Below, in pieces: positions 23,737 through 34,008 of a DNA stretch of 64,000 bases. The first letter of the stretch is position 1. Each line of letters starts with the position of its first letter. A program made the translations under genes and the position numbers. This stretch comes from Populus alba. Its lineage: Eukaryota > Streptophyta > Magnoliopsida > Malpighiales > Salicaceae. The notes under the pieces are model-generated. The model was not told the origin of the DNA. It worked only from the letters and a program-made list of their open reading frames with translations, and ran no database searches. The DNA lies in assembly GCF_005239225.2 (NCBI RefSeq), contig NC_133289.1, forward strand, positions 13,872,889 through 13,936,888, written 5' to 3'.

Positions 23737-25715
23737 CTCCCCCCACATGAAACCAATCACAAGTAAGCATTGCCTATACTAAGTAACCAACATCAAAAGT
23801 TACCTTCTTGTGATGGCTATTGACTTGGCCATTGTATCTAACAAAATTATCAAAAATCATTTTCTTTACCTTATTAACACCACACAAAGATAATCTATCA
23901 AGTAGTCAACTTGGATAAACTAATGCTTAACATGAGGAATTGGTGTCAACTTAAATACACCTCATGATAGATTCTTCCCATACACAATCTCAAAAGGACT
24001 TAGCTTGGTGGTTTGATTTATAGGCCTGAGACTAAACAAGACCATGGATGTTGAAACTCAATTTAGTTTCCAATTTACTCTATAATCTCTTCTAGAAATT
24101 TCTAATGAACTTAGTATCCTAGTTAGAGACATACAAATCTCATGTAAATGAACCACCTCTTTAAAGTAAATATAGGAATTCAGGAAACATTAATGGTCTT
24201 TCTACAAGTAAGAAAATGGGCCACTTTAAAGAACTTGTCCACTATTATAAAGATAGAGTCCATAGCTCTTTAGGCATGAGGAAAACTCAACACAAAATTC
24301 ATGCTAATATCCAACAAAGGAGCATTTGGTAGGGTAAAAGAGTGTACAAACATTGGTAAAAGACTAGTTGGAACGCTAATAGGTGATACACCTCTTCATA
24401 AATTCTGACACTTGAACGGATAACTTAGGCTAACATTAACTAGATGAAATTAAGGCTAGTGTCTTGTCATGCTTGAAGTGATCCTCATAATGCAACTCAT
24501 AGATAATATATTCTCTTGAATGGAACTTTTAGGAGCATATAATTGTGCACCTGAAATAAGTAACCATTAACAAGTACATAATTATCTTGCTTACAACCAA
24601 CAATGAACTTACAATAAATATTTCCAAAGTTCGGATCTTCTAGATACAGTTCTTGAAAAGTTTCAAACCCCATATTCTTTGAGCGCATGATGTTAAGGAG
24701 AATGACCCACCTCTTTCATATATTGGCTGCCTTGTTGAAACTGTCAAATTTTTGCCTAAAGAAAAAGGCGAACTCCTAGAGAAAAGACACTTATTTGGCA
24801 CACTGGTGACTCTATTTCTGCTACCCATTAATATACTTCAGGTCTCATGATTTGTAATGAGTTTCTCCTTCTACACCAAGTGTGGTTAATGTTGCAATGA
24901 TTAAACAATGATAGAACTCAAGATTATATATATATATATATATATATAGTAGTTATTTTTAAATACTTCAGGTCTCATGATTTGTAATGAGTTTCTCCTT
25001 CTACACCAAGTGTGGTTAATGTTGCAATGATTAAACAATGATAGAACTCAAGATTATATATATATATATATAGTAGTTATTTTTAAAACTCATCAACTTC
25101 ACATTAAAGAATAACATGAGATAGCCCTCTAGGATAAGGATATCACTAATCCCTAAATTTAAGGCATCACAATTCACCTCAAATAGCTTGTCAAAGTTAG
25201 GAAGGCCATGATAAGATTTTTTATCATCTTAATCTTCAGTAAACTAATGCTAGATTCTGCCTCTTCTATCTACTAAAAGTGTATCCTTTTAGATATTTTA
25301 TAATAGGTGCAAATAAGGAACTGAAATTATGGATGAATTACCTATAAAAGAAGGGCAACCCGTAAAAACTCCTAACATCATAAATTTTCTTAGGAGTAGG
25401 CCAATCCATAATAGTTGTTGCATTGGATTGATTAGCCTACACATAATTAAAAGAAACAACAAAGCTTAAAATGTGATAGTATGATAAAGAACATACTTCT
25501 TGCAGTTTACAAACATTATTTCATGTCTTAATGTATGACTCTAAGGATGAGGAGAAACAAAGATATCATTAAAGTAAACCACCATGAATTAGCTTATGAA
25601 TGGTATTAGGATTTGGTACATATTAGACAATCTAAATGACATCACAATCCACTTATACAATCCATGTTGCATCTTAAACACCATCTTTCTTTTATCCTCC
25701 AACTTGATTCAATTG
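23737..25715 (-). pseudogene. Old Ty3/gypsy pol remnant: RT end, RNase H, integrase
   Basis: In minus-strand order from 25715: KMVFKMQHGLYKWIVMSFRL, VVYFNDIF (the RT YxDD region, first Asp changed to Asn), then worn RNase H, MGFETFQELYLEDPNF (24670) and the integrase core DISMNFVLSFP with DSIFIIVDKFFKVAHF at about 24310-24200, then SPFEIVYG-like sequence near 23990. It closes with a purine tract ATGTGGGGGGAG (23748-23737). Every part is broken by stops and frameshifts. The 5' half of the same gene lies at 36946-37317; the two were separated by the gag-only element. Confidence 0.75.
24835..25086. repeat. Tandem duplication, unit about 130 bp with (TA)n
   Basis: ACTTCAGGTCTCATGATTTG begins at about 24835 and 24965; each copy ends in a TATATATA run and TAGTAGTTATTTTTAAA. 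The copies are nearly identical except for the length of the TA run. It lies inside the old gypsy remnant. Confidence 0.9.
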
Positions 25716-25720
25716 ATGAC
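25716..25720. repeat. Target site duplication ATGAC, left
   Basis: ATGAC directly precedes the left LTR and is repeated at 36941-36945 directly after the right LTR. Confidence 0.9.
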
Positions 25721-27139
25721 TGTCATAACCCAATTCTGGGTTATTTTCAAAAAATAACTTGTTTTTGAAAATAAAAATAAAAAAAATAAAATAAAGGATG
25801 GCAATATGGAGAAAGTAAACCGGGGAATCAAGCTGCAATTTTTTTTTCCTAGGAGATTCAAGGCCTAATTGTACCCCATTATGCCCAAAAATGAAAAACA
25901 AAATGCAAATTGAAGGTCAAATTAAATGATTATTGGATGAATTTGCGTAAAAATTAAGTCCAAGAACATAATTAAAATTTTAATAGGTCAATTTGATTTA
26001 ATCATGGGCCAAATTGAATTTTAATTATGTTTGAGAATTAATTTGGGTTCAATTAAAGGATTTAATTAAGTGCAAGGACTTAATTATACTTTAAATGGGT
26101 CAAATTAATTTTATTTGGGGCTTAATTAGTGAAAAATTAAGTCCAAGGACATAATTAAATTTTTAATAGGCTAATTTGATTTAATCATGGGCCAAATTAA
26201 ATTTTAATTATGTTTAAGAATTAATTTGGGTCCAATTGAAGGATTTAATTAAGTGCAAGGACTTAATTATTACTTTAAATGGGTCAAATTAATTTTATTT
26301 GGGGCTTAATTGGTGAAAAATTAAGTTTGGGAGCCTAATTTAGGCTTAATTGAGAAGATTAGAATTTTAAGAGACCAAATTTAATTTTTACCAAGTTAAT
26401 TGATTGAAATTATGGGCCAAATTGCAAGAAAATTGAAGTTTTGGGGTCAATTAGGGGTTAAATTAACAAAATCCAAGACCAAGGACCATATTGCAAGGGG
26501 CGCCACACTTTAGGGGCTTAATTGAGAGAAACCGAGGGCTAAATTGAAGAAATTGAAAGTTTAATGGTCAATTAGGGGTTAAATTGACAAATTCCAAGAC
26601 CAAGGACCATATTGTAAAAGGCGCGTAACTTTGGGGTTCCAATTGAAGTTCATCAGGGGCTTAATTGCATTAAATCAAAAGTTTAGGGTCAATTAGGGGT
26701 TAATTGAAATCAATTGAAAGCTGAAGGACTAAATTGAAATTCAGTTAAAATTCCTAATTCAAGCCCAAAACGACACCGTTTTACATTAAAAAAAGAAAGA
26801 GAGAGGACCAGACAACACTTTGTCTGGTTACTGTTCATTGTCTTTTTCTTTTACCTGAAAGAAACTGCCCGGCTGCCTACTTTTGAGGTGCATTTAATGC
26901 ACCAAACGTCCACCAAATTTAACCAAACTTGCATGAAACGGATCCCCTGCAGTTCCTCTACAACACCATGTGAACAGGTCAGGATGATTGACAGCACGGC
27001 GACGCCGGCGACGGCGTGAAGAGGTCAACTCAGGCAGCACGGCGACGGCGTGAAGACGTCAACGGTTGGGATCTTTCACAAGGTAATCAAGAGCTCAAAT
27101 TTTACCCCGGTAAAGATGAGATTACCCTCTTCCACCGTC

Positions 27140-27147
27140 TATAAATA
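27140..27147 (+). promoter_or_regulatory. TATA box in left LTR
   Basis: TATAAATA in the context CACCGTCTATAAATAGAGG, about 1.4 kb into the LTR, followed about 80 bp later by a CT microsatellite-like leader (TCTCTCTCTCCCTCTCTC). The same arrangement is kept in the right LTR at 35450. A textbook plant TATA context; start site not determined. Confidence 0.7.
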
Positions 27148-27599
27148 GAGGTGGAGTTGATGGCCTGAGGGAGGGGAAAATCGGGTCCAAAGTTGACAAA
27201 AAACCAGCCTCCACTGCCCCGTTTTTGCAGTCTCTCTCTCCCTCTCTCTCTCTTTGCCGCTCCAGCCACCAAACGAAGCTGAAAATAGCTTCTCCACCAC
27301 CAGCTCCACCACAGGTATCCATCCTAACCACAAGCCGGCCACCCTTACGCCTGAAACAGCCACTGTTTCCCCCTCTCTCTCACTTCTGCAGAAATCTTTC
27401 TCTTCTTCCCGTGGATGACTCCAGCCACCATTCCTCGTAGAAATGTCGCCAAACCCACCAGCAAATCCTCTTGGTCACGGCCGAGGCTCCTGCTTCGAGT
27501 GAGCCGCTCCTCTGTCAGCCTTCATTTTTTGCAACCATTTCGGTTGCATGCAGAACGTGAACCATTGTTCACGTTCTGCAAATAATTTGCATTTCTTTT

Positions 27600-27722
27600 G
27601 GACTGGGCTTGTGTTGGCCCAGCCTGGCCCCAAAGTATATAAAAAAATTCTGGGCCGAGATCGGCCCAACAATTTTGGGCCGATAACGGCCCACCCTTTT
27701 GTAGGCTGGGCCAGCCCATCCC
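27600..27722. promoter_or_regulatory. Cluster of eight TGGGCC/GGCCCA-type motifs with a second TATA-like box
   Basis: In about 120 bp, TGGGCY or RGCCCA occurs eight times, on both strands, around GTATATAAAA at about 27636. TGGGCC-type site II elements bind TCP factors in plant promoters (family knowledge). The right LTR has the same cluster at about 35898-36036 with an additional copy. Function here is inferred. Confidence 0.5.
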
Positions 27723-28483
27723 ACATATTTATATTATATAATATATATTATATTATAATATTATTTTAAAAAAGATTTAAAAAAAATCCAAAAAATTTAC
27801 AAAAATCATTTTAAAAAATTTTGTGATTTTCTCAAATATTTTTCTATCCATTTTGCATAATATCGGGTTGTATATTTACATTGTACAATACGAATCCGGT
27901 ATTAAAATACCCGGTTTTTCTCCGAAATTTTTAAAAAAATTCAAAAACATTTTTTTTAAAAAATATTTTGTTGCATACGGCCAAATTCTAAAATTTTTCA
28001 AGCATATTTTTCGTAAAAGCAAAAAAACAAAAATTGCATCTTTTTCAATATATTTTTTTTTAAATGGATATCGTAACCAGTTTATGATTATCCATTAGGA
28101 TTTGACCAAAATGTCAAAAACCTTTTCCAATCTTTTTTTAGGGTCTAGATGTAGACTTTAATATTTATGGGGTGTAAAATTACACGATAAAATACACCCT
28201 GAGGTATTAAAGATACAAAAGTGTAAAAATACGATGGTAAAGTTCAGACTTTAGAATGGTTAGGATTTAACCTGATAAGGTAGAGAGTCTCTCATGAAGA
28301 GAGATCTGCCTTGAGCCTTAGAAAAGACCAACGAATAGAAACCCGACCTAGAAAAACAATCAAACAACAATGCAGCTTACCTTAGGTAGGGTGCACTGGG
28401 GGGTGATGTGTCTTTTCCTTGCACAACCAGTCCCTTACTCAGACTCTTGTAGACCATAGGTTCCTAGTGACTATAATACTAGG

Positions 28484-28493
28484 TGGCGACTCC
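28484..28493 (+). promoter_or_regulatory. U5 copy of the primer-site core TGGCGACTCC
   Basis: TGGCGACTCC lies 127 bp before the LTR end and matches the start of the primer-binding-site candidate (TGGTGACTCC at 28625) at nine of ten positions. The same motif is kept at 36804, 21258 and, altered, at 21552 and 52354 (minus). Confidence 0.5.
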
Positions 28494-28620
28494 TAAAAAT
28501 TAATCATAATTTTATGATTAAAACCAAAAAACCCTTCCCAACACACAACATACCTCACATCAGGAGGCATGACAAAGAGTTTCCGCCGTCGCCAGACGAC
28601 GTCGCGGCCCCTTCGCGACA

Positions 28621-28640
28621 GGATGGTGACTCCACTGGGG
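28621..28640 (+). promoter_or_regulatory. Primer-binding-site candidate
   Basis: The four bases GGAT, then TGGTGACTCCACTGGGG (starting at 28625), follow the left LTR directly. TGG start and position are right for a tRNA 3'-end complement. I do not assign the tRNA with confidence; a search against plant tRNA 3' ends would settle it. Confidence 0.65.
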
Positions 28641-29153
28641 AAAGCCATTTCTGGTTGGACTAAGCATTGATTGTTTGATTATTTTTCTTTTGTTGGTCTT
28701 TAATTTTAGCTTGTATTTTTATTACTTTAGCATACAAATAAATCTAATTCTAGGTTAGGTGGGGAGTAGCGATCTGCCTCATGACTTTCAGTCGGGGTTC
28801 AGATTCGTGAAACATCCAACTATAAGCTGAGTGTTTACTCGGTAATGGCGGTCACACTGTGCCCCAACCATTCCTTGTAAAGCCCTACACTGCCTTCACG
28901 TGAGGTGGTCACTAGGCATTTCATAGACCTTTTTAAGACCAGGTAGAAAGCCTACCCATTATGTAATGACCTATAACCTTCCTTTAGAACATGAACTCCC
29001 TTGTTATTCATTATGCATTCATACCCAATGTGCATGTACATACATTTGCATCCACACACATACATCCATCCATTGTAAATAACATGCATACATGCAACAG
29101 GTTGAAATATAGGTCCCCAAAGAGTCTATAACACTCGACTCCAAGCAAGAAAC
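28641..29153 (+). other. 5' untranslated leader of the gag-only element
   Basis: No open frame of note. Autonomous Ogre elements carry an extra ORF upstream of gag; none is seen here. A pyrimidine-poor CATGCAACAGGTTG near 29100 could be a splice acceptor but I have no support for that. Confidence 0.5.
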
Positions 29154-30647
29154 ATGGAAGATGAAGAGCGTGCTCACCGTGACGCCCATTTCCAAGAAGA
29201 GTTAGAGTCTCTGAAAGCAAGTGTGGCTCGCCTCACTAGCTTACTTGAGCATACACTAAGAAATGCCTCTGGTGAAGGTCCTTCTAACCGGCCAGCTATT
29301 CAACCTCCGGCAACAGCTCAACCTGAAGAAACAATGAGTGAACATGGTCAAGAACCCCCACACAATCCAACATTTGTGCACTCTATGCCATCAGCACCTG
29401 CCCCTGTAGTCATAGATCCATTTGCCAATGAGTCCTACAAAACCAAGTCATCCAATGACATTGATCAAGATAAGATGGCGGCGCTGGAAGCCCGAATTAG
29501 AGCCATTGAAGGGGTAGACTTGTACGATCCAGTACGAGCAGCAGAAATGTGTCTGATCCCAAATGTGGTGGTCCCAAAAAAGTTTCGTGTTCCTAAATTC
29601 ATCAAATATACCGGAATGCAATGCCCCATGACTCATCTCAAATCTTACTGCAATAAGATGGCACAAGTAGTACATGATGAAAAACTACTAATGCACTTTT
29701 TCCAAGATAGCTTAAGTGGGGCGGCATTAAGTTGGTATATGAGATTGGACAATACAAAGATCCAAAAATGGAAAGACTTGGTGGATGCTTTTGTCAAGCA
29801 ATACACGTACAATATGGACATTGCTCCTGATAGAACCAGTCTGTCCAATCTAGAGAAAAGGGACAAGGAAAGCATAAGGGAATATGCTTATAGGTGGAGA
29901 GACTTAGCTGCTTAAGTACATCCTCCGCTCCTGGATAAAGAGATGGTCACTCTGTTTGCCAACATGCTCAAGGACCCATACTACGAACATGTGATGGACA
30001 GTTTGGCCCAGCAATTTACTGATGCTGTGGCAGTAGCTGAGCGCATTGAGCAAGGAGTAAAAAGTGGTAGGATATCTATGCCCACTAAGAAAAGAGGCTT
30101 TGAGGGTAAAAGAAAAGAGGTCGACTATGTTAAAGGTGGTTATATTGGTAAGAAAAACCACTTTCAAAACTATCACACTTCACCTCAAATCGCCAACATC
30201 AACTATAACTCTTCTTTTCTTGCCAGAAAACCTGAGCCTCAAACCAAACACCAAAAAGCCCAAGAACAACTACCTCCATTATCGCTACCCTTAAATGAGA
30301 TGTACCAAAAGCTACTGAGCATCAGGTATATAGCTCCAGAACCCTTGACACCTCTACAACCACCTTACCCCAACTGGTACAAGCCGAACCTCACCTGTGA
30401 ATATCATGCTGGCGCTGTGAGACATAGCATTCATACCTGCAGTGTCTTTAAAAAGAGGCTCATGTATTTAATCAAAGTTGGATGGATAACCCTCGAAGGA
30501 ACTCCAAACGTGAGTTCGACCCTTTTACCCAATCATGTTTCAGGAAGTGGATCGGTGAATGCACTGGAGGTGGAATGCTTCAAAAACCTCGAAACACTGA
30601 TGGAAAGAGCAGGGTGTGAAGAAGGCAGTGTGCACTCTCGAGGATAG
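29154..30647 (+). pseudogene. Gag of Tat/Ogre type, one in-frame stop
   Basis: A single reading frame of about 497 codons starts at ATG 29154 and ends TAG 30645-30647, with one internal stop (TAA 29913-29915). N-terminus: acidic coiled-coil (LESLKASVARLTSLLEHTL), Pro-rich spacer, second coiled coil (ALEARIRAIEGVDLYDP). The core is the retrotransposon gag domain: PKFIKYTGMQCPMTHLKSYC, FFQDSLSGAALSWYMRLD, FVKQYTYNMDIAPDRTSL and REYAYRWRDLA. The C-terminal part has YEHVMDSLAQQFTDAVAVAE and a CEYHAGAVRHSIHTC knuckle, typical of the Tat group. Autonomous relatives continue into protease; this one stops after the knuckle region. It would package RNA if intact. Confidence 0.88.
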
Positions 30648-32380
30648 AGGATAAAGTTCTGCTATAGAATGGGAAGATGGAGCCTACCCAATTATTTCCT
30701 TTTGTTTGATCATGTCTTTTTCAACCTGTTTTAGTCTTGTTGGTAATTTGGCTCATAATACTACAAGACTCTCTGTCAAATGAACCTTTTCTGTTAATAA
30801 AATCATGTGTTTTTCTGCGTTTATACAAATAACATTCTGAGCATACCCTTCACTCACGAAACCACTAATTTTTTGTGTTTTCTTTTCCCCTTCCCAAAAG
30901 AAAAATGACGACCCCATGTTTTCATAAGGATTTTTGGAAAGACAAAAGTTTTAATACATAAACAAAAATCAAATTGGTGTTTGTTCTAATAAACAGGTTT
31001 TGTAAATTCAAGTGAAATCTTAACACTTAAAAAACCTAAAAAACAACCCGAACACCTTGAGATAACTTCAAAGCTGAGTTTTGACTGCATGAATAATGTG
31101 AAACCATTTTCACATAAAAGAAAGCAAAGATTACCAACCCTAAGTGCTTGCATTTGAAATGAAAAAAAGGCCATCTTTGACCATCCTTTCACAAATAAAA
31201 AACTCCCTTTGCAGTCCCTTTTTTAGTCGAATGCATATTTTTTGAAGAACTAACCTTGGCTGGGATCACACCCTACACTGGGGGGCAAGTGCAAAAAAAA
31301 TCCATAATGACTAAAAGTGCCCAAACAATCCTGGGGGGGCATAAAAAGTCTTCAAATGATAAAATTGCCCAAACAACGCTGGGGGGCATGAAATAAAATC
31401 CTCATCGATCAAAAGTGCCCAAGCAAAGATTTAAGAGTTCCAAAAAGATTTAAGCGTGCCACAAAAATCACTAATATAATGATGCTCAAAACCAAGAGAA
31501 AAAACATTGGGGGGGCACCGTAGACCATTTTGCAAATCAATTCCAAGGTCCGAAAATTCATGAAAAGAAGTTTGGGATATAAGCACTAGTGATCCTTAGT
31601 CTTGAAATCCCTTAAACACCTTTTGAGCCTATAAATATCCTTTTTCTTTATAGCCAAGAGCCAAAGCCTACGTTACGTGCCCAATCAAGCCCTTTTTTAT
31701 CAAAGGCAGTCAATTCGGATTGGTAGACTTTGCTTTCCCATGTAAAACAAATCATTATTCATGCAAGAAAAATGAATGCTTCAAAAACTGATTCTTTGAA
31801 ACCCTCATATTGAAGCTTGAACCCTTTTGACCAATCAAACATCACCTCACTTCACCAAAAGCATAACAAACTTTTTAACACTTATGCAAACCCACTCATG
31901 AGAATCACTTGAATTTTTTAGAACAAGTTTGTTTTGAACAAACATCGAAATGATTTCTTTGGAATAGCTTTGAAATTCCAAAAATCCTTCATGAAAGCAA
32001 CTCCCTCTTCTTCCACATAGCCTCATCCCCAAGAAAAACCCAAATTGAAAACTTGGAGACATGATCAAACTGGGGGGCAACTTGACCAAAACATATAGGG
32101 CTAGCTCCATGATTCCTCAGAAAACATGAGATATAGTGCATAGCTGGCAATCCTTCAGATAAAGGTTTATGGAGAAACAAGTATGCTCATGTCATACCCT
32201 TTCTAGAGGTTAAGATCACAAGACATGACTCGAGTAAGCCAGAGCGAAAAGAGCCATGAAAGCTTACTATTAGAGACTCAAACTTCTGAGAAGATGACAA
32301 GCCTACAAAGAAAAGGGGACCTATATTTCTCAGGTAAATATACATGTATATTGATCATGATGCATTACTTTCATCCTTGA
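30648..32380 (+). other. Non-coding 3' region with five polypurine-tract look-alikes
   Basis: No coding region. GGGGGGCA-type tracts occur at 31280, 31333, 31381, 31509 and 32072, the first three in near-repeats of CCCAAACAAxxCTGGGGGGCATxAAA about 50 bp apart. They match the core of the real polypurine tract at 33994-34008. Confidence 0.7.
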
Positions 32381-32394
32381 CATATGGGTGTCTC

Positions 32395-33225
32395 ATCGTC
32401 ACCCCTTTTTGAGTGGGCTCTTGAGCCCTCATCATTTAGATAGTGTGCTTTCTAGCCCTATCTCCCTTTTAAAATGCACCTTTGAGCCATTATCTCCCGG
32501 GTATTGTGTTTTCCAACCCTATCTCCTTTCGAGCGGGCCTTCGAGCCCTCACCTCATAGGTAGTGTGTTTTCTAACCCTACCTCCTTTCGAGTGCGCCTT
32601 AGAGCCCTTGATCACCTTAGGTAGTGCGTTTTCCAACCCTACCTCTTTTTGAGTGCGCCTTCGAGCCCTCACCTTATAGGTAGTGTATTTTCTAACCCTA
32701 CCTCCTTTCGAGTGCGCTTAGAGCCCTCGACCACCTTAGGTAGTGCATTTTCCAACCCTATCTCCTTTCAAGCGGGCCTTCGAGCCCTTACCTCATAGGT
32801 AGTGTGTTTTTTAACCCTACCTCCTTTTGAGTGAGTCTTCGAGCCCTCACCTTATGGGTATTGTGTTTTCCAACCCTACCTCTTTTTGAGTGAGTCTTCG
32901 AGCCCTCACCTTATGAGTAGTGTGTTTTCTAACTCTACCTCCTTTTGAGTGTGCCTTAGAGCCCTCGACCACCTTAAGTAGTGCGTTTTCCAACCCTATC
33001 TCCTTTCGAGCGGGCCTTCGTGCCCTCACCTCATAGGTAGTGTGTTTTCTAACTTTGCCTCCTCTCCAGTGCACTTTTGAGCCCTCACCTCTCAGGTAGT
33101 GTGTTTTCTAACCCTACCTCCTATCAAGTGTGCTTTTTAGCCCTTGTCCCCCTTTGGATCCTATCTCTTTTCAAACGTTTCTTTGAGCTCTCATCTCTTG
33201 AATTGTGCGCCTTTGAGCCTTACCA
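32395..33225 (+). repeat. Tandem array, unit about 60 bp, about 13-14 copies
   Basis: Each unit reads roughly GGTAGTGTGTTTTCTAACCC, TACCTCCTTTCGAGTGCGCC, TTCGAGCCCTCACCTCATA. Spacing between successive GGTAGTG blocks is 59-62 bp. Copies alternate between a CTCACCTCATAGG and a CTCGACCACCTTAGG form, suggesting a dimeric higher-order unit in part of the array. ORFs on both strands here are repeat translations. Confidence 0.9.
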
Positions 33226-33299
33226 TTTCATCTCTTCAAGACATTTCACTCGAGTAAGTCACGCATCACAATCAGACCTCTTTGAAAACTCTTTTCATC

Positions 33300-33850
33300 T
33301 TCCATTTGGGTCGATTGCCCATTACAATGAAACCATTCTTTGAGAAATCATTGCATTTCTCACCACCTTCATAATCTTCCATTTTAGACTGGTTGCCCAT
33401 TACAATGAAACCATTTTGAGAAATTATCACATTTCTCACCTCCTCCAAAATTTTCATCTAGGCAGGTTGCCCATTACAACAATACCACTTTGAAAAATCT
33501 CTGCATTTTTCACCACTTCAAAAAATGTTCATGTTTTTCACCTAGGCAGGTCGCCCATTACAACAAGATCACTTTGAAAAATCTTTGTATTTTTCAAAAC
33601 TTTCACCTGGGCAGGTCGCCCGTTACAACAAGACCACTTTGAAAAATCTTTGCATTTTTCACCAATTTGAAAAATCATTCAAATCTCTTTATTTTTAACC
33701 ACTTTGAAAAATCTCTGTGTTTTTCATCTGGGTAGGTCACTCATTACAATAAGACCACCTCAAAAAAAAAAAAAAAAACTTTTTTTCAATTTTCTTTGGG
33801 TAGGTCACCCATGACAATTCGACCACTTCAAAATCTCTGAATTTTTAAAA
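33300..33850 (+). repeat. Second tandem array, about seven irregular copies
   Basis: GGCAGGTCGCCCATTACAAC-type blocks lie at about 33310, 33389, 33464, 33547, 33612, 33732 and 33799 (spacing 65-120 bp), each followed by CACTTTGAAAAATCTTTGCA and TTTTTCACC. It is unrelated in sequence to the 60 bp array next to it. Confidence 0.85.
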
Positions 33851-33990
33851 GATAAATCTTCCAGTTTTCACAATGAGTTCGCTTTCTAGCCCTCAAAAGG
33901 ATTCATCATTCCATCATCTCTCATTCCTCTTTTTCTTCTTTACAACGCTTACTATCTAAAGTCTCTTACGAGACTTTCTATCGTAAGCAT

Positions 33991-34008
33991 TGTAAAGAGG
34001 GGGGCAAC
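33991..34008 (+). promoter_or_regulatory. Polypurine tract
   Basis: GTAAAGAGGGGGGCAAC ends directly at the right LTR. Position and composition fit the plus-strand primer. Confidence 0.8.

Larger units (their letters stand above)
25721..28620 (+). repeat. Left LTR of the gag-only element, 2900 bp
   Basis: Starts TGTCATAACCC and ends CGCGACA. U3 begins with two 183 bp tandem copies (from 25949 and 26132, with a partial third from 26316) of AAAAATTAAGTCC..GGGCTTAATT-type sequence. It then has two GGGGTTAAATT-type repeats, a GC-rich block (about 26990-27065), a TATA box at 27140, a CT-rich leader, a GGCCCA cluster and an AT-rich U5 ending in the conserved end module. Compared with the right LTR, the 27025-27065 block differs: it carries a duplicated GGCGACGGCGTGAAG motif where the other LTR has about 60 different bases. 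Confidence 0.92.

Noticed and set aside
27122..27769. Frames on both strands in the CT-rich LTR leader, also at 35412-35968
   Set aside because: They arise from the CT-rich leader and the GGCCCA cluster; the two LTRs do not keep the same lengths and no domain is seen.
32388..33343. Several overlapping frames on both strands with repeated protein phrases
   Set aside because: They are translations of the 60 bp tandem array; frames exist on both strands equally and end when the repeat ends.
32395..33850. CRISPR-like regular repeats
   Set aside because: Units are continuous tandem copies without unique spacers, in a plant retrotransposon.
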